21,534 bases of DNA from Reticulitermes lucifugus (GCA_026260175.1 JAKCWW010006320.1:1548-23081); one strand, 5' to 3'. Shown: positions 9,893-19,884, counted from the stretch's first letter. Notes: generated by a model from the letters alone, not told the origin. Numbers and translations are program-made.

Positions 9893-10155
9893 ATAGAGGG
9901 TTTTTTTTGTTGAGAAACCTGTAAGAAAGAGACCATTTGGAAGATCTAAGTGAGGATGGGAGGATCAAATCAAAATATACCACCAAAAACAGGATTTAAA
10001 TTCGTAAACTAGATTTATCAGGCTTAGGACTGGGATAAGTAGAGGCTTTTGTGAAGACGGTTATGAAAATGGGTTCCATAAAATGCGGAAAATTTCTCGA
10101 CTACCTGAGGAACTATTAGCTTCTGAAGAAGAACTGTGCTCCCTGGAGTTAGTAA
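9893..10155 (+). pseudogene. LINE 3' end, second family
   Basis: VEKPVRKRPFGRSK-GWEDQIKI is at about 9912-9980. AFVKTVMKMGSIKCGKF follows at 10050-10100, and then the 3' tail ctacctgaggaactattagc. The 3' portion matches the LINE ends at 5380-5455 and 17930-18170 at the DNA level (atgaaaat..gg, gaggaactattagc). It starts abruptly against the preceding reverse-transcriptase fossil, whose C-terminus is of a different type, so this is probably a separate insertion or a chimeric copy. Inactive. Confidence 0.75.
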
Positions 10156-13100
10156 CCTATGTAGTTTTTAAGTACCATTAAAATATATCACCGTCTTCGT
10201 CGTGTATAAATACCATTTGTTCCACTGAGCTTCTATAAAATTAATTATATCAACCCCGACAGAACAACGAGATATTCTAGGACTTTGGGAGTCCTTTACA
10301 TCTGGGTCTCTACAAAGAAGGTCTAGGGAGACACAGCTGAATTATTTTCGTTTCGGTTTCCGTACCTCCGTATTTCCGATGCAAAGACCTTCTGATAAGT
10401 GATTTAAAAATTTTGACTTTATTACTTACTGAACACAATAAATCGCGGTATTTACTGTGCCATTTTTCATCTACTGGTTTGAAAATTACGTAACTATGGT
10501 AAGCAAGTATATTCAGTTCACAGTCAGCTATGCGATATCACACATTTTAACGAACTCAACACACTGACAAACATCAGCTGAGCTCCTATGTGTTTTTTTA
10601 ATTTGCTATTTATTTTAGAGTAAGAGAAATAACTTAAGTGCATAAAGCCAAATAAGAGATACGACTGTTCTACCTTCGTCTATTAAAAAAACGGGATCTA
10701 CGGGGTTCTGTAGGAACGAAAATTTCGCCTTTCAAAGGACAGTTACAGTGGCGCGGTAGGTCGTCAAAGGAACAAAGAACTACGCAGAAAATAAAATTCA
10801 AAGTAAATCCGAGCTTTGACTTCTATGTGAAGAATTTTCAGTATAGACTATATATTCTTTTTAAGTATCTGAACACAGAAACAGCTGCAACGAACAGCAA
10901 CATGTAACACAGAAACGAAAAAGATTAAATTACATTTTGCACGAAGGGAAATTCCGGCACGATTGGAATATAGAAAATTATAAATATTCATGTCTTACTG
11001 CCAGGTAACCACGACATAATCAATAAAACTGAACTTGAATTAAATTCTAATATATCGTTCCATCCTCTAGGGTGTATGTCAAGGGACGTAATGGAATACA
11101 TGTAGGATTTAAAACATTCACTCGCCATCAAGCCTCAGGCAAGTCGATTTTACCAGCTGGTGAGTAGAAACTGATGGAAATGATGTATTAAACCTGCCTC
11201 TTTACTGCTCCGTAACAATGTACATTTTTCTGACGCAGTCAAAGTTGCAAGCATAATTGATTTATGTGCAATCAGGTCCCTTCCACATTCGTTTCACAAG
11301 TTGCATTTTTTAGAGAGTATTGTTTGGTAATTCTTCAATACGCAATTACAAAATTCAAATATGGGGCAATATGAATGTTAATTAGCACAAAGCCAAATGT
11401 GCCTACACGTATATACAAAATCTTGAACTAGAATGAAAAACAATAGCATATGTATAAATGTTACTCACCTTACCCATAGGCGGCCACAAAATCACAATTA
11501 TTTGTAATTATTTGTACATTTTGTACCACACCACAATCAAGATGCAAAAAAAAACCAATCTGTTCTCAGCATAAAAGAAAATTATTGAATAATGTAAAAC
11601 ACGATCCTAAATAATGTAAAAAAGTATCGTACGTGGTGATAAAGGGTTACTGTTAATTTAATATTACTTTTAATTTAACGTATAAACTACAAATTTGTTA
11701 CAGAGAAAGGACAGATTTGTTACAATTTAGAATAAATGTTCGAAAATCCCACTGTCAAGCTCAATACACTATGCAACTCGTGTGCAAAGATCGCGTGTTT
11801 TTCAATGGATCTTCAAGAAATTTGATATTGGAATATTTTTCGAAAAACTGTCCAGAAAATTCGAGTTTCATTAATATCTGACAAGAATAAGGGATACTGT
11901 ACACGAAGGCGTATGTACATTTATGATAATATCTCGCTCAGTTCTTCTAAAAATTATAAATATTTCAGACAAAAGTTGTAGAGAAAATCATAATACACAT
12001 TTCATATTCCATAACTTTTTCCGAAAATCGTGCCGTTTATGAGAAAATGAGGGAAAATATGGTACAGCCAGACAGTCCACAGATGACAATGTAAAATGGC
12101 CCATGAGCTTTGCATGCTGGATATCTAAGGCAACAGACACACACTCAGAATATGTAATGCTTATTGCTTTTCCATGGCAAAAATGGTTACATGAACGCGC
12201 CTCAATGTTACGTTTATACGTACTTTGCCTGTCTTTTTAGTGTAGTGCTTAATTGAGCACAGGGTGCCTTCATATTTATTATCGTCACTTCATCTGTTTC
12301 TATTACGGTTCTGGCAACACAGTTCTGTGGTCCATATCGTCTCTCTAATCTCTGCCCTTACAACGGCTGCTGTCGCGGAAGTTTTATCGAATACAAAGTA
12401 CAAAGCCGCCGGAAATTTATATTCCATTTTTCCCTTGCAATTTAATTTACCTTTTGTCATAGAACACGCTCGAAGTGCCGACTTCCAACGTGTAATCAAA
12501 CTTTACACCTTCTGAAATCATCTCGCGACTAAAGAAATATGGGTAATTTTTATTCGAATATTGCCTTTACGTTTATGCAAAAACTTTAGACTGCACTACA
12601 TTTCCTCTTCTTCTGTTCATTCTCTGAATAATGGTGTCAGGATTAATTTAACCTAAAGCAAGGGATTTGTTTCTTCGAAAATTAAAAACCCTATGATTTT
12701 CGCACACTCACTACGCCTTCAGGGCATGTAAAAGAAACTTCACGGGCAGCATGAGGATATTCGTAACACCGACACCGGTTATTTTGACTCTTTACGTTCC
12801 TGCTTAATGTAAACCATGCATTTTCCTAGAAAAATACAAATTTTCACACTTTATTCTTGTCAAACACTGACCCTGTGATTCGATATTTTTTTACTGTTGT
12901 GTATAGGCCTACTGTTCATTTACAAGGTATTGTTTGCGCTGGATATCCTTTACAAAATATCCGACGACATTTTATTGCAAGATATTTTGGAAAAGCACCT
13001 CAAATGATCACTCTTTGCAAAAAAGAAAATATTTCTCAAACGCATTAACAAAATTCTACCCGAATTGCAGCACGACTGAGAGGCCGTATCACGTAGCAGT

Positions 13101-13459
13101 TCAGGTAAGATTACATAAACAGTGGGCCAACTCACTATGTCCAGCCAAGCTCTAACTCCAGAAGAGATACGTCCTGTACTTCCGAATTACGTGACGAACA
13201 GTTGGAAATTGGTAACAACTGAGACAGCAGTATATGAGACCAACAAAAAAGGAGTACTAATTCTAAAAGAGGTACAAAATTTGTTGAAATTCACAGATGC
13301 AAGGCACAGACTGGGGTCCTGCTTTGGACTCCAGCATACACGTTAATGAGTTCTCGTTTTCCAAAAAGACATGACATTTCTCGCCCAGCTGAGCGGCTAC
13401 TAGATCCGACAAAGTAATCCGCTTCACGGAGTTAGTTAATTAGTACGTATGCAAGGCAC
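10156..13459. other. 3.3 kb without recognisable genes or repeats
   Basis: AT-rich DNA with only short frames (for example 12264-12515, 12934-13155 and 13122-13346) that lack any recognisable domain and overlap one another on both strands. The part 11740-12060 has several short ttttcgaaaa / ttccgaaaat motifs but no tandem order. I found no promoter-plus-ORF structure, no tRNA and no clear transposon ends. Confidence 0.5.
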
Positions 13460-13986
13460 AGACACTCCCCGACTTACACCGTAGTTACGTTCTGGATGAT
13501 CCGGAGCAAGTCGAATTTTGCGGAAGGCGCAATTGAGTATTCATATGTTCAAATACATAAAGTGATACCTTCCTATAACGGAACAGCAAGGGACCGAAAT
13601 TTTTTTGTTACAGGCAGGTTCCGTTTCATAGAGGCAATAGGAGTTTGGATCCTCGGGGCTTTAAAAATTTCCCGCTAAAGACAGGTTTCCGTTATGTCCA
13701 GGTTCCGTTTAAGACAGGTTTCACTGCAGTACATACACACAAGGGAGTCCAGTTGAAATCCAAACTCCAACACACTGGAATGAGATTTCCCGTAGTACGA
13801 CCACCACGCCACCTATGTTATCGCCCAGAAGTATTCTTCCGCAACCTTCGTCTCACTGCGCTTTCATTTCCACAAGGAAAAATTCGACGCGCGTCAAAAA
13901 GTGTTACTATGTTGAAATAGTACTTTTCTAAAATTCCGTAAGTCTGAAATTAAGTGACTTGAATCTGCCTAAGTCGGGGAGTGTCT
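13460..13986. mobile_element. Non-autonomous DNA transposon with perfect 17-bp TIRs
   Basis: The ends agacactccccgactta (13460-13476) and its exact reverse complement (13970-13986) enclose 527 bp. The interior has repeated caggttccgttt-type units at about 13614, 13698 and 13713, with related ggtttcc variants. There is no transposase: the 60- and 91-codon frames inside show no domain. The C-rich end motif resembles pogo/Tigger-type TIRs, but no clear TA duplication is visible at the edges, so superfamily assignment is tentative. Mobilisation would have needed a transposase encoded elsewhere. Confidence 0.75.
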
Positions 13987-15007
13987 ATATGCCGAAAAAA
14001 GTTTGAAGAGTTTTGATTATTTTGTATTTACCAATGTCATTTAACAAAGGCTTATGAATAATCACAAATTTAAAGTACATGTACATTGTGAATATGTTTT
14101 CCTTCTTACTATTTTCTTTACATTATTTCCACTTTACTAACACAACCACGTATTAGTTAAAGAATATAAGAGGACACGATGCAGCGGAGGAGACACAGGA
14201 TCGAGATTTTTTCCTAAAAAGTCCTACGTGAACTGAGTTTGTAATGACCCTTCATTCCAGCTGCAGAAATAAGTCCGTGACATAACAGTCTCCTAAGATA
14301 TGTATCAGGTTAAGATGCTAACATTAGTAACTGGAGTAGAGAGGCAGAGTTTGGGCCGAGCATTAGCAAGACGGATCCCGAGAGTCTAACACATTAAAAT
14401 ATTACCCCCTTGAAGCACGATATTCATCTAAATTACATGTAAAGGCTGAGCTGCTACCTCACAGTAAACACATTGTGTCTGCATTAGTAAGACAAAAACT
14501 TTTAATGCTGTTTAGATGAATAATCGATATTTAATGTGGACATCATAAGAAACACATAAATACACTGTGGGAAAGTGCATTTGTTTTAGTCTAATGCAGA
14601 TAGTACGGTGCAGTAACCACTGGACTTCGAAGGGTTAACACTTTTGTTAAATCCGTCAAGACTGGTACCATACAAATCATAAATATTACACCACAACAAT
14701 AAATTTCTATTCAGTCCTTAAATGGCAATCGATCATAAATTCAATGGAGACTACCAAGTATATTAGCTGTAAATTTTGCAAAATTCAAGAGCTGAGAACT
14801 CTGGAATTTTTAAGTCTAAAGTGTATATATCCACTGCAGGTTCAAAGAATTTGACATGTTTCCAAAAATCATTGAAAATCTGGCAAAAGTTGCATTTTGC
14901 CCTACCGCAATAATTCGAACAAAATCTTAGAAACAAAACATCAATCTCAAACCACTGGCATAACTTAAATTTTTCTGAGTTTTAACAGTTTTCCAACACC
15001 TTTATAC
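13987..15007. other. No gene seen
   Basis: AT-rich, no useful open frame on either strand. A short inverted pair, attcatctaaa (about 14422) and tttagatgaat (about 14512), is present but is short enough to be chance. Confidence 0.5.
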
Positions 15008-15019
15008 AAATCGCCTTAA
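15008..15019. repeat. Direct repeat, left flank of fold-back element
   Basis: The 12-mer aaatcgccttaa recurs exactly at 15230-15241 on the other side of the fold-back element, consistent with a target-site duplication. Confidence 0.7.
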
Positions 15020-15229
15020 TGAGATCTACGATCTTCTGGGATATTACGCGGCGTCGTGTGGTAATTGTTTACCGAATTTTCGGGACAACGTATCGGTCCC
15101 ATCTTCAAGGGTAAAAAACTGGGACCGACACGTTGTCCCGAAACGTCGGTAAACAATTACCACACGACACGGCATAATATCCCAGACGATAACAAATCCC
15201 ATCAACATCGCGGCGGAAGCCTGGAATCA
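15020..15229. mobile_element. Fold-back element with 70-bp inverted arms
   Basis: The arms 15031-15100 and 15121-15190 are reverse complements at 63 of 70 positions, separated by a 20-nt spacer. Each arm reads outward-in as cttctgggatatta, cgtcgtgtggtaattgttta, ccga, then cgggacaacg and tcggtccc. The right arm has cccgaaacgtcggt on the plus strand. The spacer carries cttgaagat on the minus strand, completing the hammerhead-like core in that direction. A transcript in either direction would form a 70-bp hairpin. The element lies between 12-bp direct repeats and has a short unpaired right segment (15191-15229). No coding capacity. Confidence 0.85.
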
Positions 15230-15241
15230 AAATCGCCTTAA
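15230..15241. repeat. Direct repeat, right flank of fold-back element
   Basis: This is the exact partner of 15008-15019. The surrounding caaa context is also similar, so the original target may have been one or two bases longer. Confidence 0.7.
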
Positions 15242-15589
15242 AATACAAGACTTCTTTCATGATTCTGCATCATGTAGTGAAAATAAAGTCCCTTTGATTT
15301 TCAGTATACAATGTTCTTTTACTCGTTAACGATTGTAACTGTTATAACATAAGAAAACCGAATGCCACAAAATTCAAAGTGTCAACAGAAAATTAGTCCC
15401 TTCAGTCTTTCATAGGTTGTCTTTCGTCTAAATAAACAAAAGTCAGCATATGAAATGTATACCATATTACTGTAACATTAGTCATAACCCGAGGACCGCA
15501 GGAAAGAAAATTAAACATATTCAGGTAGGCAATACAATCAAGATTCCAAATCGTGCAACCTGAGTTTCCACGTCTTGCCACCAGTGGCG
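15242..15589. other. No gene seen
   Basis: No recognisable coding sequence. The 65-codon minus frame at 15402-15599 has no domain. This is where the upstream end of the mariner-type element should lie, but I could not identify an inverted repeat matching 16660-16800. Confidence 0.45.
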
Positions 15590-16660
15590 CTAACACCACA
15601 GTTGTTGAAAATTACATTTTATATTAAGAAGGTTAAGTGTGTGCTCAGGTGTCACAAATCGAAATCTGTGGTTACAATGAAAAGGAGATTTTGTACGGAG
15701 TTTGGTAGGGTACCAGCAAGGAAAATGTCCATACAGAAGGGGCTTAATTTGTTGAATGATATTAGTTGAATGTACATTTCCAGTCACTGCAGCTAAGATA
15801 AATGAAGTATGCGGGGTCTTATTATCTGCACAGTGCAAGATAATTGACAAGAGAAGCTGCCCGACAATTACAAATGCCACGGTCGAGAGTGCACAAATTA
15901 TACCAAATATTTTAACATTCAAACGTTACAAATACCAGCAGCTGCAACATAACATCGCAGGATAAAACGTTCACTGCATATTTCTGTGGCATTATTTCAA
16001 AACTTGAAGATAACGGATGAGTTTTTTTTAGCCAAAATTGTGTTTCGTGACAAGGCCAGCTTCCGCATATCCTGTCGTGTTAACGGACATAACGTTAGAA
16101 TGTCTGTGATCTAACTCCGCTTTCAATGATTGAAGGTACCAAGGAGAGTCCCAAATTCAATAGCTTGTGTGCTGTATCAAAACACAAAGTGATCGAGAAT
16201 TCCCTTTTTCTGCCGAAAGCAGTTTTACTGGTGCCGTTGGCATATTCGAAAAACTCCTCAAGGCGATTTTGGAAGAAGAGGGCCCTATTTTAAGCTGTTG
16301 TAATAAGACTGGTCGCCTTCTCGTTTTCACTTTGCACTTCATGCGGGACTTTCTGGATCGAAAGTTTCCACGGAAATGGATTGGCAGAGGCGGCCCTATC
16401 AATCGGCCACCTCGTTCCCCTAGCATTACACCACTAGATTCTTCCTTCTGGTGGCATATGAAGGATGCTACTTACCTCCCACTACAGCCCAACAATTTGC
16501 CGGAACTTGCTGGGAGGATACGATCTGCTGCGGGTACAGCAACATATGCCATCATGCACATGCTTAGACGGAACTTGAATACAGATATGATAAGTGCCGA
16601 GTCACCCATGATGTCACTAAACATCGGTAAAATTTCAAATGTAGGTCACAAAACGTGATA
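15590..16660 (+). pseudogene. Tc1/mariner-superfamily transposase fossil
   Basis: The N-terminal helix-turn-helix region survives at 15609-15769 as KVKCVLRCHKSKSVVTMKRRFCTEFGR, typical of the paired DNA-binding domain. The C-terminal catalytic half is a single open frame of 163 codons (16167-16658). It contains FPFSAESSFTGAVGIFEKLL (residues 12-31), FMRDFLDRKFPRKWIGRGGP (56-75) and PPRSPSITPLDSSFW (81-95), then a HMKDATY and LRRNLNTD tail. The total span matches the roughly 340-codon family length. It is dead: the middle (15770-16160) is unreadable, the expected QQDG catalytic block reads LSCCNKTGR, and the conserved SPD is SPS. The Asp in TPLD is retained. Confidence 0.87.
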
Positions 16661-17473
16661 AATTAAGTTACCGAAAGGTTAGTTTTCACTTCCGTGTATC
16701 TTATTTCTCGAGAACTATTCTATTGAAATCGACTGCGTTTCTTGTGTTGACCCTGCATATAAAAACTCAGTTCGGACTGCATAAAGAACACAGCCAGCGT
16801 TCATCTTTAAAGGCAAATAAGTGACGTTGAAAAAATAATGGGTATTCACTGTCACAATCTTATAAAACACCTACATACACTGTGTGGCAAAACGAAGAAT
16901 TTCTTATTGGTATGACAGACCGATTTAAAGAGTTAATTCTTACTTGTAAAACTTACGTATAATAAAGGAAAAGAACACTTACTTAAAACTTTAGAATTTG
17001 GACAGATTATGTATATAATTATTTATGTCAAAATCAACTCGGTCGGGATGGTCAGTGTTCAAGTTATTTCAGCTGCACGCATTATAGACCATTCATACTC
17101 GTACACTGAGCGCAGCGTGTAACTCGAACATCCTCTTTAAATTCTCGGTGAATACAGAGTCCTAATAACCTGCCCAAACAAACTGAACCCGGCACGATGC
17201 ATCTCACTGCATTTCAATAACTACCCTGTACCCTCTCTCTCATCACCATAACCACCGTCATCATCATAATAATGAACATTACACCGACTGATTGGTGCGG
17301 GCGCAAAGTTTAAATGCCACCACAATGCCTAATCTCACACACTTTAGTGTTAGTCAAAGAAATCCACATAACAGAGACAACTAGCACATACATAATCAAT
17401 AAAACATAAATTTAGCTTGCTGAAGACAAGTGGAGACCGGAAAAACAGAGGTCAATAGCGTCGAACACAAAAA
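16661..17473. other. No gene seen
   Basis: No recognisable frames. A short tcatcaccataaccaccgtc run near 17240-17265 is low complexity. Nothing else is assignable. Confidence 0.5.
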
Positions 17474-17683
17474 TAGCTGTCACTGTTATAGTGAGCTATA
17501 TAGCTGTCACTTTTATAGTTAGCTATATAGCTGTCACTTTTATAGTTAGCTATATAGCTGTCACTGTTATAGTTAGCTATATAGCTGTCACTGTTATACT
17601 TAACTATATAGCTGCCACTGTTATAGTTAGCTATATAGCTGTCACTGTTATAATTAGCTATATAGCTGTCACTGTTATATTTA
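17474..17683. repeat. 27-bp minisatellite, 7.8 units
   Basis: The unit is tagctgtcac-t(g/t)ttatagtt-agctata, 27 bp, repeated seven times in full plus 21 bp. Units differ by one or two substitutions (for example ctgcc for ctgtc in unit 6 and taactata in unit 5). Each junction forms the perfect palindrome agctatatagct. Because the period is a multiple of three, one frame stays open through the array and translates to repeated SYIAVTVIV. That is a by-product of the period and not evidence of a protein. Confidence 0.95.
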
Positions 17684-17744
17684 TTGTAAAGAAGAAGTCC
17701 ATTATTTTAGTCCTCTTCGAATATTATTAGGTTATATAATCACG

Positions 17745-18175
17745 GAAAATGAATGGGCAGGACATGTGACACGCATGGAAGGGTAGCGAAATACTTATCT
17801 ACTGAATTTTGGTGGGAAAACCTGAAGGAAGCAGACCTTACGCGGAAACTGGAGAATGCTGACATGGATCTCAAAAATGGGATGGGAGGTATTCATCTGG
17901 CTCAGGATATGGGGCAATAACATGCTTTTGTGAACATGATAATGAACCTTCGGGTTGAGAGTCTCTACAGTCTTATGGAATATGACGCCGCGTCACTGAT
18001 GTCGACATTTCGGAGGAAAGCAGTGCCTTCAAGACGTTGGGAACCGATTATCCGTGACGCGGCGTCACATCCCAGGAGAAGGGACACCTCAAAATTCGGT
18101 TTAATAAAACACATGGAATTTGTGAAGAACTATTAGCCCCAAATGGGACTCTGCACAAGGGGGCTAGTGTTAGTA
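17745..18175 (+). pseudogene. LINE 3' end, interrupted by a fold-back element
   Basis: EWAGHVTRM is at 17751-17777. A degraded KPEGK..P-type block is near 17820. MDLKNGMGGIHLAQDMGQ is at 17864-17917 and HAFVNMIMNLRV at 17921-17957. The LINE sequence then breaks into the fold-back element at 17971-18079. It resumes with tcaaaattcggtttaataaa and gaagaactattagcccc (18087-18140), matching the 3' tails at 5408-5455 and 10060-10130. In-frame stops and frame shifts make it inactive. The GTA microsatellite follows directly, as a tail. Confidence 0.8.
17971..18079. mobile_element. Fold-back element nested in a LINE 3' end
   Basis: The left arm tcttatggaatatgacgccgcgtcac (17971-17996) pairs with the right arm 18054-18079 with about five mismatches in 26. 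Between them, on the minus strand, lies cttgaaggcactg...ctccgaaatgtcgac, the same core as in the other family members (GAAATGTC at 18004-18011 on the minus strand). Its flanks, aaccttcgggtt and aaaattcggttt, look like a diverged target duplication of the LINE sequence. Confidence 0.75.
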
Positions 18176-18232
18176 CAGTAGTAGTAGTAGTGGTAGTAGA
18201 AATAGTAGTAGTAGTAGTAGTTGCTGTTGTTG
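18175..18232. repeat. (GTA)n microsatellite grading into (GTT)n
   Basis: An interrupted GTA/AGT trinucleotide run (18175-18222) is followed by ttgctgttgttgc. It begins immediately after the LINE tail ctagtgttagtac, which suggests growth from a microsatellite-like LINE 3' terminus. Frames reading poly-Val or poly-Thr here are not genes. Confidence 0.9.
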
Positions 18233-18909
18233 CATTGTGCCTGCTATGCTCTTGCACACTCACGCACACACACTGTGTACGTGTCTATTGGTCTCTTGTC
18301 GCCATAAAATTCGCGTCTTTGCGGATAGATGGAATATGTGAATATCCCGAAAAATCACTCCCGAAAAGTCGTGAAGAGGCAGGCATCCAGTTTTGGGTTG
18401 GGCGCTGGGCTATCAACCGTTCACCGGATGGTCTTCTGCTTTACTGAACTCTTACAAAGGTCTCAAATTTGAAAGGATTCTACTGTAAATAGTGTTAATT
18501 GGCGTGCTTTAATATTGGCGTTTTTGATACTCGGTTTCAGCTTCCAAAATGTTAACTTTAGTATGTCAGAACTAAAATAATAATAATTTTAGGCGCCTGC
18601 ATTTTACATAGAGCGAATGTAAAAATATAGTTAATTAAAGTTAAATTTTTAAATTTAATTAGATGAAATAGCTTGACCTTTAAGAAAATATATTTAAACA
18701 ATGCTGGTTGAAGAATTAAGCCTACTGTATTCAAACCTTCATTCTACTTTGAAAACGAAGGATTACAAGAAAGGACGCAGAATAAAAGTGGTAGGATAAT
18801 GTTAAATAGATCATCATTTGGAATGTTCCAGAAGAAGGTAAACTGAATACCTAACCGGGTAAATGCAACAACCATAGGCCTGTGTGAGATCTGAGGTTCC
18901 CACAGCGGT
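18233..18909. other. No gene seen
   Basis: The 85-codon frame 18190-18447 begins inside the microsatellite and is not credible. The segment 18295-18445 (ataaaattcgcgtctttgcg through gggcgctgggctatcaaccg) has a less AT-rich composition and may be an unrecognised repeat. 18450-18900 is AT-rich with nothing assignable. Confidence 0.45.
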
Positions 18910-19075
18910 GCTGGTTAAGATTCAAGTTTTCTAGGTTGTAACGCCGTGTCGATGGTCATAGGTCGAAGAGACTTAGACTGCTTGATCCTGAAGATGGAAA
19001 CAGTAAGTTCGTCCGAAATGTCGGTAACTATTTACCAGTCTACACAACTCAACATTCCAGAAGACTTGAATCAAG
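18910..19075 (+). mobile_element. Fold-back element with best-preserved hammerhead-like core
   Basis: The left arm 18919-18957 begins gattcaagttttctaggttg. The right arm 19034-19072 ends cattccagaagacttgaatc. They pair imperfectly, best at the outer 15 bp. The centre holds CTGAAGA (18988-18994), a GG/CC pair (18996-18997 with 19013-19014), GAAA (19015-19018) and a GTC (19020-19022) followed by ggtaac. This order, CUGANGA, stem, GAAA, NUH, matches the conserved strands of a hammerhead ribozyme, with an extra U beside helix II. No flanking duplication was seen. Confidence 0.7.
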
Positions 19076-19832
19076 TATAGGCCCAGTTGGCTAACTGAAA
19101 AGAAATTGAATTAAATTGAAGACGGTGTCTACACAGAAAGACTTAAATTCTGAAACAACATGTCCATAAACACTCACAAAAAATTGCAGGAGACAGCGAG
19201 GTAGATAAAACGGCAGTTTCGAAAATTGTGATGCTCCTTGCGAGCAGCAATGTTTTAAACTTTGTTGTCAAGGTTGAGAGTATTTTCCCACTACATCTAC
19301 CTATCCTCCACATTCTTTTCTTATGTTCTACACTACATTCATAATCGAACCTCGGTCCCCTTCAGCTTTACATTATCCATCCTAAGTCTTCAAGCTTCAG
19401 AATGCAATACAACATGCAGCCACACCGCGAGTGTATGTTCAAAAAGTTTCCTGCTGTGGGTCTTATTTCATTAGGAAGTTCTCCATCCCAAGAAACATGG
19501 TGCGAATAAACCACTTTGGAGATATATGCTTAGATGGAACGGTAACAAATTGATCTCTGTGCATACTATGAAGGCACATGGGGGAGTTGAAATATAGCTC
19601 CACTCATAAGCAGCATCGGTACCAGATAAAGCGAATGGTCTGCTTAACGCCCCGGCCAACATACTCAAGTAGAAAGAGTATCCGATACCCGTTGCAGATG
19701 GGATGACGATAATAATAAAATAAGTCCTTAAAATGAAAGTCGTGTGAGGTTTTGGAATGAATTGGTGAAGGGTGATTAGCTATTTTGAGAACTGTCAATT
19801 TCTCCGGAGGTCTCTGGGGTGTGCAGTAGCTG
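19076..19832. other. No gene seen
   Basis: Short frames on both strands (19262-19474 plus, 19471-19668 minus, 19604-19798 minus) show no domain I know. The minus-strand 65-codon frame has a hydrophobic, protein-like look, but it is too short and isolated to call. Confidence 0.45.
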
Positions 19833-19884
19833 ATTATTATTATTATTATTATATTATTATTATTACCTATAATAATAATAATAA
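19833..19884. repeat. (ATT)n/(AAT)n inverted microsatellite hairpin
   Basis: An ATT run (19833-19865, with one phase slip) is followed after cct by an ATA/AAT run (19869-19883). The two can pair into a perfect AT hairpin with a very short loop, so this is two opposite-strand microsatellite tracts placed head to head. Confidence 0.9.

Noticed and set aside
15402..16800. Terminal inverted repeats for the mariner-type fossil
   Set aside because: I compared the regions before 15609 and after 16660 and found no convincing complementary ends.
17474..17683. CRISPR-like array
   Set aside because: Units are directly adjacent with no unique spacers. It is a minisatellite in eukaryotic DNA.
17491..17730. 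79-codon frame of repeated SYIAVTVIV
   Set aside because: It is fully explained by a 27-bp minisatellite whose period is a multiple of three.
19471..19668. 65-codon hydrophobic minus frame
   Set aside because: It has a membrane-segment look, but it is isolated, short and of unknown family.
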